Numbered from the stretch's first letter, positions 8,276-17,675 are shown. The stretch is 64,000 nt of DNA from Paractinoplanes lichenicola (GCF_016785085.1 NZ_JAENHO010000001.1:744001-808000); one strand, 5' to 3'. A program made the numbers and translations. The notes: generated by a model from the letters alone, not told the origin.

Positions 8276-8743
8276 TCAGGTAGGGCGTGCCGGCTTCGGC
8301 CCTGACGGAGTGACTCGAACCGAGGCGCGGGCGTCATGTTCGGCTCGGTGGGCGAAGACGTCATCCATGTTCTCCTGCGCCCAGGTTTTGAGGCCGCGCA
8401 TCATCTCGTGCAGGGAGAGGCCCAGGCCGGTCAGCTCGTAGGTGACCGTCACGGGCACCGTGGGGGTGACTGTGCGGGTGACCAGGCCGTCGCGTTCCAG
8501 GTTGCGCAGGGTCTGGGTGAGCATCTTCTCGCTGATGCCGGCCAGCTGCCGTAAGAGCTCCGAGTAGCGCATAGGCTGAGGTTCCCCGTCGTGGTGGGGG
8601 CCCAGGCCCAGCGCGGCCAGGATCAACGTGACCCATTTGTCGGAGATCCGGTCAAGCAGCTGGCGACTGGGACATCCGGCCAGGAAGGCGTCGTATTCGG
8701 CCTTGGCCTGCGCCTTCTTCTGGGCCGCGGTCATGGTTGCCAT
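8276..8743 (-). CDS. HxlR-family transcriptional regulator
   Basis: 155 residues. The winged helix carries the HxlR signature [50 protein letters not shown] and [12 protein letters not shown] conserved N-terminal cysteine (in GCPSRQ) is the redox- or electrophile-sensing residue in related quinone or aldehyde sensors. It is divergent from an aldo-keto reductase with an 85-bp shared spacer that contains an inverted repeat. Control of the reductase in response to reactive carbonyls is the obvious model (inference). Confidence 0.85.
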   Translation of the reverse strand: MATMTAAQKKAQAKAEYDAFLAGCPSRQLLDRISDKWVTLILAALGLGPHHDGEPQPMRYSELLRQLAGISEKMLTQTLRNLERDGLVTRTVTPTVPVTVTYELTGLGLSLHEMMRGLKTWAQENMDDVFAHRAEHDARASVRVTPSGPKPARPT

Positions 8744-8780
8744 CGCCTGCTCCTCGAACCCTCAGGTGCTCTACGAACTT

Positions 8781-8822
8781 GGAAGTGCGTACTTCCCGAC
8801 AGTAAGTTACTCCCCGACAGTA
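8781..8822. promoter_or_regulatory. Operator region between HxlR and aldo-keto reductase genes
   Basis: An inverted repeat GGAAGT-N4-ACTTCC (8781-8796) is followed by a direct repeat of CCCGACAGTA (8795-8804 and 8813-8822). The spacer serves two divergent promoters, so these are good candidate sites for the HxlR regulator. Confidence 0.45.
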
Positions 8823-8828
8823 GGGTGC

Positions 8829-9704
8829 ATGAGTTCATCTTCACTACCCGGCGGTCTGTGGACGCTGGGCGATCTGTCCGTCACCCGGTTCGGCTACGGC
8901 GCCATGCAGCTCGCCGGGCCCGGAGTCATGGGGCCGCCGGCCGACCACGACGGCGCGCTTGCTGTGCTGCGCGAAGCGGTCGAGCTGGGCATCACGCACA
9001 TCGACACGGCCGGTGTCTACGGGCCGCACATCGTCAACCGGCTCATCCGCGAGGCGTTGCACCCGTACCCGGACACGTTGCACATCGTCACCAAGGTGGG
9101 CGCGAACCGCGACGCGCAGGGCGGCTGGCCGCCGGCCCGCAAGCCCGACGAGCTGCGCCGGCAGGTGCACGAGAACCTGAAGGAACTCGGCGTCGACGTG
9201 CTCGACCTGGTCAACCTGCGCCTGGGCAACGCTCAGGGCGTCGTTCCGGGTTCCCTTGCCGAGGCGTACGAGACGCTTGTCGAGCTGCAACAACAGGGGC
9301 TGATCCGGCACCTCGGGGTCAGCAACGCGACCGCCGAGCAGGTCGCCGAGGCGCAGTCGATCGCGCCGATCGTGTGCGTGCAGAACATGTACAACCTGGC
9401 CCACCGCGACGACGACAAGCTCATCGACACACTTGCCGAGCAAGGCATCGCGTACGTGCCCTTCATCCCGCTGGGAGGCGGCTTCAGCCCGTACCAGACG
9501 TCCGCGCTGGCGGCCGTGGCGGCCCGGCTCGGTGCGACCCCGTTGTCGGTCGCGCTCAGCTGGCTCCTGCGCCGGTCGCCGAACATGCTGCTGATCCCGG
9601 GCACGTCGTCCGTGGCGCACCTGCGCGAGAACATCGCCGGCGCGGCCCTCGAACTCTCCACCGATGACCTGGCCGACCTCAACGAGATCGAGCTGACCAA
9701 GTAA
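8829..9704 (+). CDS. Aldo-keto reductase (HxlR-linked, non-canonical active site)
   Basis: 291 residues of TIM-barrel AKR type. Asp and Tyr of the tetrad are in HIDTAGVYGPH and the Lys in HIVTKVG. The position usually held by the catalytic His (IHRP) reads DLVNLRLG, so an Asn takes its place. This is seen in a subgroup of bacterial AKR proteins. The NADP-binding end is normal (LIPGTSSVAHLRENI). ATG 8829 has AGGG close upstream. A strong palindrome follows the stop. Confidence 0.8.
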   Translation: MSSSSLPGGLWTLGDLSVTRFGYGAMQLAGPGVMGPPADHDGALAVLREAVELGITHIDTAGVYGPHIVNRLIREALHPYPDTLHIVTKVGANRDAQGGWPPARKPDELRRQVHENLKELGVDVLDLVNLRLGNAQGVVPGSLAEAYETLVELQQQGLIRHLGVSNATAEQVAEAQSIAPIVCVQNMYNLAHRDDDKLIDTLAEQGIAYVPFIPLGGGFSPYQTSALAAVAARLGATPLSVALSWLLRRSPNMLLIPGTSSVAHLRENIAGAALELSTDDLADLNEIELTK

Positions 9705-9748
9705 CCCGGAGGCCCAGCGCGAGCGGCCACAAGGCGGTGGGCGAGAGG

Positions 9749-9777
9749 GCGAGCCCGGGACCTGGTCCCGGGCTCGC
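9749..9777. terminator. Bidirectional hairpin terminator
   Basis: A perfect inverted repeat of 14 bases per arm around one T (GCGAGCCCGGGACC / GGTCCCGGGCTCGC). It sits between the convergent aldo-keto reductase and M1 peptidase stops. Confidence 0.75.
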
Positions 9778-9783
9778 GATCGG

Positions 9784-11304
9784 TTACCGGTGGGCCAGAG
9801 CCGGCGCCGGGGCGGGAGTGCCGACCGGCAGCGTGGTCCAGTCGGCGTGGCCGGGCATGGCCGGGGTCTTGGTGCCGTAGAGCCAGTCGTTCAGGAAGCC
9901 GCGCAGATTCTGGCCGGAGACTCGCGAGGCCAGGGCCACGAAGTCAGCCGTAGAGGCCGACCGGCCCTCATACACGGACACCCAAGCGCGCTCGATTCGC
10001 TGGAACGTTGCGGCGCCTACCTTCTGGCGCAGGGCGAACAGGACGAGGGCGCCGCCGTCGTAGACGTTGGGGTTGAAGACGTCCCAGATCGAGGTGGACT
10101 TGAGCGGGCGAGCCACCGGGCCGTAGCGGGCACGATACTGGTCGCCGCGGGAGTACACGCGCTTGTAGTACGCGTCGAGGTCGGCGACACCGGCGTACTG
10201 CTGCAGGTTGCCGGTCTCGTACGAGTAGAGCACCTCGTACCAGGTGGCGTGGCCCTCGTTCTGCCACACGTCGCTCCACTCGTACGGCGCGACGCTGTCG
10301 CCGAACCATTGGTGGGCCAGCTCGTGGTTCATGATCGGGTCGAGGATGTACGACGGGATGCTGAACAGGCCGGTGTCGTACAGGGAAAGGGTCTGGGTCT
10401 CGAGGGCGAAACCGAGGTCGGCGTCGATGATCAGGGAGCCGTAGTTCTCGAGTGGGTAACGCCCGACCTTGCCCTCCATCCAGGCCAGCTGCGACCGCTC
10501 GACCTCGGCCTTGGGCAGCAGCGTGGCGGCGAGCCGGCGGGGCACGACGTCGCGGATCGGCACGCCGTTGACCGGCGCCCGCTTGTGCACGACGAAGTCA
10601 CCCACCGCGACCTGCACGAGCTCGCTGGCCATGGGCTCCGACTCGCGATAGGTCGACGACACGTACCCGCCGTGGGCCTTGTCGCGCAGGTGGCGGCCGT
10701 TGGCGACGCCGATCCAGCCGGTCGGCGCGGTCAGCGTGATCGTGTACGTGGCCTTGTCGCGCGGGTGGTCGTTGCTCGGGAAGAGCTGGTGGGCCGTGTT
10801 GGGCTGCGCGGCCAGCACGGTGCCGTCGGGGGTGCGCACGAAGCCGGCCGGCGAGTCGGCGTTGGGCGGCACCGGGGTCGCGGTGAAGCCGCTCACGGTC
10901 ACGCGGAACTTCTTCTTCTTGGCCAGTGTCCGCTTGGGAGTGACGACCAGTTCGTCCCCCGTACGGGTGAAGGTCGCCCGGTGCCCGTCGACGGTGACCG
11001 CGCCGACCGTGCCGCCGCCGAAGTCCAGGTTGAAGCGGGACAGTGCCTGCGTGGCGCGGGCCGTGATGGTGACCTCGCCGGTGATGCTCTGGGCCGGGTC
11101 CTTCGCCGGATAGCGCAGGCTCAGGTCGTAGTTCTGGACGTCGTAGCCGCCGTTGCCCAGCAACGGATAGAGCCGGTCGCCGAGTCCGGCGGCGCCCGGC
11201 GTGCCGCTGCTGCCGGCGTAGGCGGGGGTCATGGTCCCCGCGACCATGACCAGCACCGTGCCGGCAGCCGCGGCCCATAGACGCTTACCTGTGAAAGCTG
11301 TCAT
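9784..11304 (-). CDS. Secreted M1-family zinc metallopeptidase
   Basis: 506 residues. A signal peptide (about 1-30, ending TPAYA-GSS) precedes an N-terminal beta-saddle domain. The gluzincin site is H327-E328-L-A-H331 with the third ligand E350 (NEGHATWYE), exactly HEXXH-N18-E. The GAMEN position reads GFALETQTL, as in secreted actinobacterial relatives. At about 500 residues it has the catalytic core but not the long C-terminal domain of aminopeptidase N. It probably trims peptides outside the cell. It stands alone between the AKR gene and the GT2-TagF gene. Confidence 0.88.
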   Translation of the reverse strand: MTAFTGKRLWAAAAGTVLVMVAGTMTPAYAGSSGTPGAAGLGDRLYPLLGNGGYDVQNYDLSLRYPAKDPAQSITGEVTITARATQALSRFNLDFGGGTVGAVTVDGHRATFTRTGDELVVTPKRTLAKKKKFRVTVSGFTATPVPPNADSPAGFVRTPDGTVLAAQPNTAHQLFPSNDHPRDKATYTITLTAPTGWIGVANGRHLRDKAHGGYVSSTYRESEPMASELVQVAVGDFVVHKRAPVNGVPIRDVVPRRLAATLLPKAEVERSQLAWMEGKVGRYPLENYGSLIIDADLGFALETQTLSLYDTGLFSIPSYILDPIMNHELAHQWFGDSVAPYEWSDVWQNEGHATWYEVLYSYETGNLQQYAGVADLDAYYKRVYSRGDQYRARYGPVARPLKSTSIWDVFNPNVYDGGALVLFALRQKVGAATFQRIERAWVSVYEGRSASTADFVALASRVSGQNLRGFLNDWLYGTKTPAMPGHADWTTLPVGTPAPAPALAHR

Positions 11305-11340
11305 GGGCCGGAGGCTACGCCCGGAACGCGTTGATCGATA

Positions 11341-13557
11341 TCAGATAATCGCGTCGGCATTCTGTCTGACGCGTTGTCGCGGTACGACCACAGCGGCGGC
11401 GGTTGCGAGCGCCTCGTCGGAGAACACACGGCGCACCACCCGCTCGGACGCGTGGCCGTCGTCGAGGTGACAGAAGCGCTTGCGGAAGAGGGCCCGGGCG
11501 CTCGTCGCCGCCGGGCCGGTGACCGCGCCCGAGACGAACATGTCGGCCAGCTCGTTCTCGTCGTCGGTGGCGACCCCCGGGCCCTCGGTGAAGACGTCGA
11601 GGTAGGCGCCGCGGGTGGCCCGGTATTTGTCCCAATCGGCCGCGTAGATCGCGATCGGCCGGTCGAGCACCGCGTAGTCGAACATGACCGACGAGTAGTC
11701 GGTGATCAGCATGTCGGCGGCCAGATAGACGTCCTCCACCCGTGGGTGGTCGCTGACGTCGAGGATCCGCGGGTGATCGGCCGGCACGTGCGAGCGGTCG
11801 AAGTGGTGCACCCGCACCAGCAGCACCGTGCCGGCCGGGAGCCGGTCGGCAAAGCTTTCGACGTTGAGCAGGGCGTCGCGGCCGAACTCGTAGTCGCGGT
11901 AGGTCGGCAGGTAGGCCACGGCGACCTGACCGGGCTCGAGGCCGAGCCGTTCGCGGGCCGCGGCCACGTCGGCGGCGGTCGCGTTGACCAGCTCGTCGTT
12001 ACGCGGGTAGCCGGTTTCGAGCGTCTCGTAGTTGCACGGGTAGGCCCGTTCCCAGATCTCGCTCGTGTAGGCGTTGGGGCTGATGCTGTAGGTCCAGCGG
12101 TCGCTCCGCCTGAGCAGCTTGTCCATGTCGAGGTCGCCCAGGCCGGCCGGGAACTTGAGCTGGTCGACGCCCATCGCCTTGGCCGGGGTGCCGTGGTTGG
12201 TCGACAGGTGGATCGCGCCGTCGCGCTTGGCCACCCAGTTGTGGAAGTTGACGTTGGTGATCAGGTATTTGGCCCGGGCCAGCGCCCGGTAGTGCGCCCT
12301 CGTGCCGATCGTCACCGTCTCGACGCCGGCCGGCACCTCGGCCTTCGCGCCCGGCTTGATCTCCCACACACCCCGTACGCCGGGTGCCAGCTCGGTCATC
12401 CTCTCGTAGACCGCGCGCGGGTTGCAGGCGTAGCCCTTGCCCCAGTACGCCGAGTAGACGGCCAGCTGCTCGTCCATCGGCCGGCGCAGCTGGAACCGGT
12501 AGTAGAGCATGTTGAGCCGGGTCCGCAGCCGGACCTGGTTGCGCAGCTCGAGCAGGCGGGGCTTGGCCGCGCCGGCCAGCTGCAGGCCGTTGTGAAGGGC
12601 GCGCCACTGCGTCCATGAGCCGCGGGCGGCGACCTGGTGCCGGACGCCCTCCCAGCCTGCGGGGAACTGGTAACCGCCGGCCGGGACGTGTCGCCGGTAG
12701 GCCCGCACGATCGCGCGGAAGAACTCCTTGCGGTCGGACCGGGCGATCCGCTCGGGGTTCTCCAGCACCAGCAGCAACTGGTAGAGCATGCGCTCGAAGA
12801 CCAGGTTGCGGAACGGCGCGGCGCGCTCACCGATCGCGTCGAGCCGCTCGAAGAGCTGGTCCCACTGGTCGAGCACCTGGAAGTGCCCGCGGCCGGGGGT
12901 CGACGTGATGGCCCCGCGGCGGCGCTGGCGGTAGTACACGCAGACCCGGTCGAGGACGCTGATCCGATCGGCCAGCATCAGCACCGGGTAGCCGACCGGC
13001 ACGTCCTCGTAGAGGCCGGTCGGGTAGGTGATGTCGTGCTTGAGCAGGAAGTCCCGGTTGTAGACCTTGTTCCAGGCGACGTGGAAGATCCTGATCGCCC
13101 GGGGCTGCTCGGCCAGCGTGAACGTACGCGGGAAGTTCGCCGAGGCCACCAGGGCCGAGAGCTTGCTGTGCCGGGTCGTGGTGTCCCACCACACCTTGGC
13201 GTAGTCGACCACCAGCACGTCGGGTTCGGCCGTCCGCAGCCGGTCGGCGATCGCGGCCAGCGCGCCCGGCGCGAGCCAGTCGTCACTGTCGACGAACCAG
13301 ACGTACCGGCCGAACGCGTGCCCGAGGCCGGCGTTGCGGGCCTCGCCCAGGCCGACGTTGTGCTCCAGGTGCACCACCCGGACCCGGCTGTCGCGCGCGG
13401 CGTACTCGTCGAGGATCGCGCCGCTGTGGTCGGGCGAGCAGTCGTCGACCGCGATCACCTCGAAGTCGGTGAACGTCTGCTCGAGGATCGAGTCGAGGCA
13501 CTCCCGGAGGTAGGCCTGCACCCGATAGACGGGAAGGACAATACTCAGCAGCGGCAT
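11341..13557 (-). CDS. GT2 glycosyltransferase fused to TagF-like CDP-glycerol glycerophosphotransferase
   Basis: 738 residues. Residues 1-220 are a GT2 domain (SIVLPVYRVQAYLRECLDSI, VDDCSPD, the metal site WFVDSDDW). The C-terminal half (about 370-720) is a teichoic-acid polymerase-type domain with STNHGTPAKAMG, the phosphate-contacting VRVHHFDRS and the loop ADMLITDYSSVMFDYAVLDRP. Such fusions build glycosylated poly-glycerol- or ribitol-phosphate wall polymers. It has no transmembrane helix. It is divergent from the four-gene operon at 13731, with a 173-bp spacer. Confidence 0.85.
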   Translation of the reverse strand: MPLLSIVLPVYRVQAYLRECLDSILEQTFTDFEVIAVDDCSPDHSGAILDEYAARDSRVRVVHLEHNVGLGEARNAGLGHAFGRYVWFVDSDDWLAPGALAAIADRLRTAEPDVLVVDYAKVWWDTTTRHSKLSALVASANFPRTFTLAEQPRAIRIFHVAWNKVYNRDFLLKHDITYPTGLYEDVPVGYPVLMLADRISVLDRVCVYYRQRRRGAITSTPGRGHFQVLDQWDQLFERLDAIGERAAPFRNLVFERMLYQLLLVLENPERIARSDRKEFFRAIVRAYRRHVPAGGYQFPAGWEGVRHQVAARGSWTQWRALHNGLQLAGAAKPRLLELRNQVRLRTRLNMLYYRFQLRRPMDEQLAVYSAYWGKGYACNPRAVYERMTELAPGVRGVWEIKPGAKAEVPAGVETVTIGTRAHYRALARAKYLITNVNFHNWVAKRDGAIHLSTNHGTPAKAMGVDQLKFPAGLGDLDMDKLLRRSDRWTYSISPNAYTSEIWERAYPCNYETLETGYPRNDELVNATAADVAAARERLGLEPGQVAVAYLPTYRDYEFGRDALLNVESFADRLPAGTVLLVRVHHFDRSHVPADHPRILDVSDHPRVEDVYLAADMLITDYSSVMFDYAVLDRPIAIYAADWDKYRATRGAYLDVFTEGPGVATDDENELADMFVSGAVTGPAATSARALFRKRFCHLDDGHASERVVRRVFSDEALATAAAVVVPRQRVRQNADAII

Positions 13558-13730
13558 GCGTCTGACCTCGCGACAGGGGGAACGGCGGCGTGACGCTACC
13601 AGGTGGATCGATGCCAGTCAGATACGCGTAATGCGTTGTTTACCTTCAGCCCGGCTGAGGTCGCGTACTCAGACAGGTTGAGTAGCTGCTGGGAAGCGCC
13701 GGCCACCTGGGAATTCATAGCGTCTAACCC

Positions 13731-15272
13731 GTGATCTCGACCTTCCGGCAATGGACGCTGCGGCTCGGCAGCCACGCGCTCAGCGGCATCTACGCCCTCT
13801 ATCGGGCGCACCCGGCGGTGTGGCGCTTCATGGCCCGCCACTACCGGCCGCGGATGGCCGCCTTCGCCCGGCTCAACGCCTGGATGACCTGCCAGTTCGC
13901 GGCGCTCGACGTGCCCGCGTACGGGGATTTCCTGCGCCGCCACGGGTGGGAGTTCCGCTGGTTCGACCTCGGCAGCTACCCACCCACCACGAAGGCGTCC
14001 TACGTGAAGGCGTACCCGGAGCACGAGCGCTGCCGCCACGGCCGGCTCGAGATCGAGGGCAGCGTGGTCGACGAGTCGTCGGGGTCGTCGGGGCAGCCGT
14101 TCAACTGGGTCCGCAGCCGGGCCGAGCTGCAGGCCGTGCATCGCAACCTGGCCGCGTACGCCACCATGATCTTCCCGGCCGAGCGGCGGTTCGTGATCAA
14201 CGCGTACTCGATGGGCGCGTGGGCGACCGGCACCAACACCGGCATCGCGATGAGCCGGATCGCCATGGTCAAGAACACCGGACCCGACATCCGCAAGATC
14301 GTCGACACGTTGCGGCATTTCGGCCCCGATTTCGAGTACGTGGTGACCGCGTATCCGCCGTTCCTCAAGCGCCTGCTCGACGAGCTGGACGCCGAACGGT
14401 TCCCGTGGGACGAATACCGCATCTCCGGCCTGGTCGGCGGCGAGGGGATGACCGAGGCGCTGCGCGACTACCTGGAGAAGCGCTTCCGCAAGGTTCGCTC
14501 CGGCTACGGCGCCAGCGACCTCACCATCGGCATGGCCGGCGAGACCGAGCTCAGCGTCTGGGTCCGCCGCCGGCTGCGCACCGACACCGAGCTGCGGGGC
14601 CGGCTGCTCGGCCCGGACGAGGAGCGGCTGCCGATGGTCTTCCAGTACAACCCGCTGGAGACGTACCTGGAAACGAACGCCGACTCGGAGCTGCTCTGTA
14701 CGATCAACTCGACCTCCGTGGTCAACCCGAAGGTGCGCTACAACATCGGCGACGAGGCCCGGCTGACCACGCTGCCCGAGGTGCTCGCGGCGATCGGCGA
14801 TCCGGGGGCGCGGGCCGAGGCCGAGGCGGCGATGCGGGTCGACGGGATGCGGCTGCCGCTGCTGTTCCTGTTCGGCCGCAAGGACAGCACGATCTCGTAC
14901 ATGGGGGCCAACATCTACCCCCAGGACATCGAATACGGGCTGTACGACGGGAACCCGTACGCGCATCTGCTCGAAGGTTTTTGTCTCGAGCTGGTGGAGG
15001 ACGAGCGGTTGGAGAGCCGTCCCACGATCCACTTGCAACTGCGTTCCTCCGTACGGGTGGAGCCCGCGCAACGGGAGCTGCTGGCCGACTCGTGTCAGGC
15101 CGGCGTGCTCGCGCACCTGACCCGGGCCAGCCGGGACTTCGCCGAGTCGCTGGCCGAGGACCCGTCGGCCGCCGACGTGCGGATCGCCGTGCACGACCAC
15201 GGCACCGGGCCGTTCGCCGGCGCCGCCGCCAAGCTCAAGAACGTCTACCTCGTCAAGGGAACAGCCGCATGA
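13731..15272 (+). CDS. PaaK/CapK-like adenylate-forming enzyme
   Basis: 513 residues. The nucleotide loop ESSGSSGQPF, the motif SGYGASD and the FGRKDST hinge mark the phenylacetate-CoA ligase/CapK branch of the ANL superfamily, which activates carboxylates as acyl-AMP. The substrate is not readable from sequence. It starts at GTG 13731 with no visible ribosome site, so a leaderless transcript is possible. It is the first of four genes joined by ATGA overlaps (GNAT and nitroreductase among them). That suggests activation and tailoring of a small carboxylate, perhaps in lipid, wall or natural-product chemistry. Confidence 0.8.
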   Translation: MISTFRQWTLRLGSHALSGIYALYRAHPAVWRFMARHYRPRMAAFARLNAWMTCQFAALDVPAYGDFLRRHGWEFRWFDLGSYPPTTKASYVKAYPEHERCRHGRLEIEGSVVDESSGSSGQPFNWVRSRAELQAVHRNLAAYATMIFPAERRFVINAYSMGAWATGTNTGIAMSRIAMVKNTGPDIRKIVDTLRHFGPDFEYVVTAYPPFLKRLLDELDAERFPWDEYRISGLVGGEGMTEALRDYLEKRFRKVRSGYGASDLTIGMAGETELSVWVRRRLRTDTELRGRLLGPDEERLPMVFQYNPLETYLETNADSELLCTINSTSVVNPKVRYNIGDEARLTTLPEVLAAIGDPGARAEAEAAMRVDGMRLPLLFLFGRKDSTISYMGANIYPQDIEYGLYDGNPYAHLLEGFCLELVEDERLESRPTIHLQLRSSVRVEPAQRELLADSCQAGVLAHLTRASRDFAESLAEDPSAADVRIAVHDHGTGPFAGAAAKLKNVYLVKGTAA

Positions 15273-15715
15273 GGACCACCGACTTCACCGCCGCCCCGCC
15301 GCAGGGGCAGGCGACCGCCATGTTCATCGGGGCCACCAAATACACCGGGCCGCTCGCGATGCTGCACACGATCCGCACGTGGTTCCCGATGGTGCGGCAG
15401 ATGAAGCGGATGTCCGGCTACCGCTGGCACACCGTGTACTACCAGTTCCCGTACACGATCGGCACCATCGCCTTCTTCGAGGACCAGGACGCGATGCTCA
15501 AGTTCGCCCGCAGCCGCCACCACCGCGACCTGATGTGCTGGCTCACCGACGAGGGCGCGAACAACGCGACCGCCGGTTTCATCCGCTTGTTCAGCGCCCA
15601 GCCGCACGGCTACAGCAACGGCTCGTGGCGCGCCGAGGACGGCAGCATGTCGCACATGCCGACGTGGACGCCGCTGTCCACCGAGAGCGCCGGCCCGCCG
15701 GTGCACCGCTCATGA
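15269..15715 (+). CDS. Small protein, possibly dimeric alpha/beta-barrel (monooxygenase-like) fold
   Basis: 148 residues. It starts at the ATG overlapping the ligase stop (ATGA) and ends overlapping the GNAT start in the same way. The segment AMFIGATKYTG..., IGTIAFFEDQDAMLKFARS resembles the beta-alpha-beta pattern of the antibiotic-biosynthesis monooxygenase (ABM)/DUF3291 group. The central part is rich in aromatic residues and methionine (RMSGYRWHTVYYQFPYT). I do not recognise the family with certainty. Its place between an adenylating enzyme and an acyltransferase implies a shared pathway. Confidence 0.55.
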   Translation: MRTTDFTAAPPQGQATAMFIGATKYTGPLAMLHTIRTWFPMVRQMKRMSGYRWHTVYYQFPYTIGTIAFFEDQDAMLKFARSRHHRDLMCWLTDEGANNATAGFIRLFSAQPHGYSNGSWRAEDGSMSHMPTWTPLSTESAGPPVHRS

Positions 15716-16758
15716 AAGCCTCGCCCGTTCTGACTTCCGCGGATCTCCGTGACTTCCAGTCGTTTCCCGTGCGGCTGCATCCCCGGGACCTGTATGTGCC
15801 CCTGCCGGCCCCGGTCATCGCTCGCCACAGCAAGACCGCTTCCCTGTACGTGGTAAGAGACGGCACCGGGCACGTGGTCGGCCGCACGAGCACCTACCGA
15901 TACGGCACGTGCCAGCTTTTCGGGCACACGGAGTTCACCGACGACGACGCCGTTTTCGCCGCGCTGATGGACGTCGTGACTCAAGAGGCCGAGGGCCGCC
16001 CGCTCTTCGGCCCGGTGGCGTTGCTGCCCAACCAGACCGGCGGCGTCATCACCAGCGGCTTCGAGTCGCGCGGGTTCGTCGACTCGGCGTGGAACCCGGC
16101 CTACTACCCGGCCATGTACGAGCGGCACGGCTTCACCCGCCGCTTCGAGGCCGACACCTGGGCGATCGACGTGCCCGGATCGGCCGGCGCGTACCAGTTC
16201 GACGACAGCCGGATCGCCGCCGAGCAGCTGGTCATCCGGCACGGCACCCGCCGCGGCCTGCACCACCAGCTGCCGATCCTGCGTTCGATGCTCAACGCGA
16301 GCTTCGCCCAGCTCGGCTACTACACCGAGATCTCGGCCGCGCAACTCGCCGAGCAGACCGACGGGCTGGCCTTCCTGCTCGACGAGGGTCTGCTCGTCTG
16401 GCTCGAGAGGGCGGGCCGGCCGGTGGCCTTCGTCGTGGCCGTTCCGGACATCTCCGAGTTCCTGATGCGTACGGGTGGCAAGCTCGGCCTGCTCGACCAG
16501 GTGCGGCTGCTGGCCACCCGGTCGCGCTACCGCCGGGACGCGGTGCTGGTCATCAAGGGTGTCATTCCCGAGGCGCAGGGCCAGGGTTACATGACGCTGC
16601 TGAGCCGGGAGGTGCACCGCCACCTGGAGGCGAGCGGCTATCGGACGTTGCGCAGCACCTTCGTGGAACGGTCGAACACGGCTTCGGCCGCCTCCTACCG
16701 CCGGGCCGGTGGCCGGCCCCTGCACGGGTACACCTTCTACGAGCGGGGTGCGGCATGA
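15712..16758 (+). CDS. GNAT-like acyltransferase
   Basis: 348 residues with a C-terminal GNAT-type core: the pantetheine loop position VIKGVIPEAQGQGYMTLL and the terminal STFVERSNTASAASYRRAG, where Asn/Ser-X-X-S contacts acyl-CoA. The N-terminal part (about 1-190) looks like a second, degenerate GNAT-related fold (YYPAMYERHGFTRRFEADTW). Both ends overlap their neighbours by ATGA. It may take the acyl group made by the adenylating enzyme, or acetylate the product. The acceptor is unknown. Confidence 0.65.
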   Translation: MKASPVLTSADLRDFQSFPVRLHPRDLYVPLPAPVIARHSKTASLYVVRDGTGHVVGRTSTYRYGTCQLFGHTEFTDDDAVFAALMDVVTQEAEGRPLFGPVALLPNQTGGVITSGFESRGFVDSAWNPAYYPAMYERHGFTRRFEADTWAIDVPGSAGAYQFDDSRIAAEQLVIRHGTRRGLHHQLPILRSMLNASFAQLGYYTEISAAQLAEQTDGLAFLLDEGLLVWLERAGRPVAFVVAVPDISEFLMRTGGKLGLLDQVRLLATRSRYRRDAVLVIKGVIPEAQGQGYMTLLSREVHRHLEASGYRTLRSTFVERSNTASAASYRRAGGRPLHGYTFYERGAA

Positions 16759-17675
16759 GCTGGGTTTCCGTTCTGCGCGAGCGCGAGTCGCTGTTCCGGC
16801 GGGCGCCCAGCGCGCACAACACGCAGCCGTGGACGATCGACTACCGGGCCGACGAGATCGTCATCGGCGCCGACCCGGCCCGGTCGCTGCCCGATTCCGA
16901 CCCGACCGGCCGGGACTTGGCGCTCGGCCTGGGCGCGTTCACCGAGACCTGCCTGATCGTGGCGGCCGACGCCGGCCTGTCCGTGGGCTGCGACCTGAGC
17001 GACCCGCGGCGGATCCGGCTGGTGCCGGCGGCGCGACCCTACGAGACAATCTTCCACCGCGCCGACGTCGACGCGCGGCGGGTCGCTCGGGGATCGTACG
17101 AGGAAGGCCTTTTGGATCTGGTGATTCTGGCCGCCCTGGAACCGGGGATCACGCACGTGCGCAGCCGCGCCCTGGCCGGTGACCTGGCCGTCGCCGACCG
17201 CTGGATGTTCGGCACCCCGCCGGTGGCCCGTGAGCTGCGCGACTGGCTGCGCCTCGACCCGCGCGACCCGCGCTATCACCGCGACGGGCTGACCGACCGC
17301 GCGCTCGGCCTGGGCCGGACCGAGGCACGAGTTCTGTCCGGCGCGCTGCATGCCTACCCGCTGACCCGCCGGCTCGGTCTGCCCCACTTGCTCGCGGCGA
17401 GCGGCCGAAACCTGCTCCGGTACGACGGCAGCGTGCTCGTGCTGACCGGCTCGGAACGCGACCTGCGGCAGTCCGGCCGCCGCCTGCTGCGCACGTGGCT
17501 GCTGCTGGGCCGCTTCGGGCTGGCCGTCCACCCGCTAAGCCAGCTGCTCGACTGCCCCGCCACCGCGGCCCGCCTGGCCGACCGGGTCGGCGCTACGCCG
17601 CTCGCCGTCTTCCGGGTCGGCCACCCGGTGCACGAGCCGGACCGCTCCGCCCGACTCCCCGCCTCCGCGACTTGA
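16755..17675 (+). CDS. Nitroreductase-family flavoprotein, Acg-like
   Basis: 306 residues. The N-terminus has RRAPSAHNTQPW, the FMN-contacting motif of the Acg-type nitroreductase branch. A later loop (TGSERDLRQSGRRLLRTW) and a C-terminal helix (HPLSQLLDCPATAARLADRVG) fit the same family, which tends to have long helical insertions and often lacks a second substrate motif. It closes the four-gene operon and may be an oxidation or reduction step on the activated intermediate. The stop lies inside the first 49-bp repeat copy. Confidence 0.75.
   Translation: MSWVSVLRERESLFRRAPSAHNTQPWTIDYRADEIVIGADPARSLPDSDPTGRDLALGLGAFTETCLIVAADAGLSVGCDLSDPRRIRLVPAARPYETIFHRADVDARRVARGSYEEGLLDLVILAALEPGITHVRSRALAGDLAVADRWMFGTPPVARELRDWLRLDPRDPRYHRDGLTDRALGLGRTEARVLSGALHAYPLTRRLGLPHLLAASGRNLLRYDGSVLVLTGSERDLRQSGRRLLRTWLLLGRFGLAVHPLSQLLDCPATAARLADRVGATPLAVFRVGHPVHEPDRSARLPASAT

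Noticed and set aside
13751..15715. 654-codon plus frame covering the adenylating enzyme
   Set aside because: Out of frame with the PaaK motifs; only its last 148 codons (from 15269) are a real gene.
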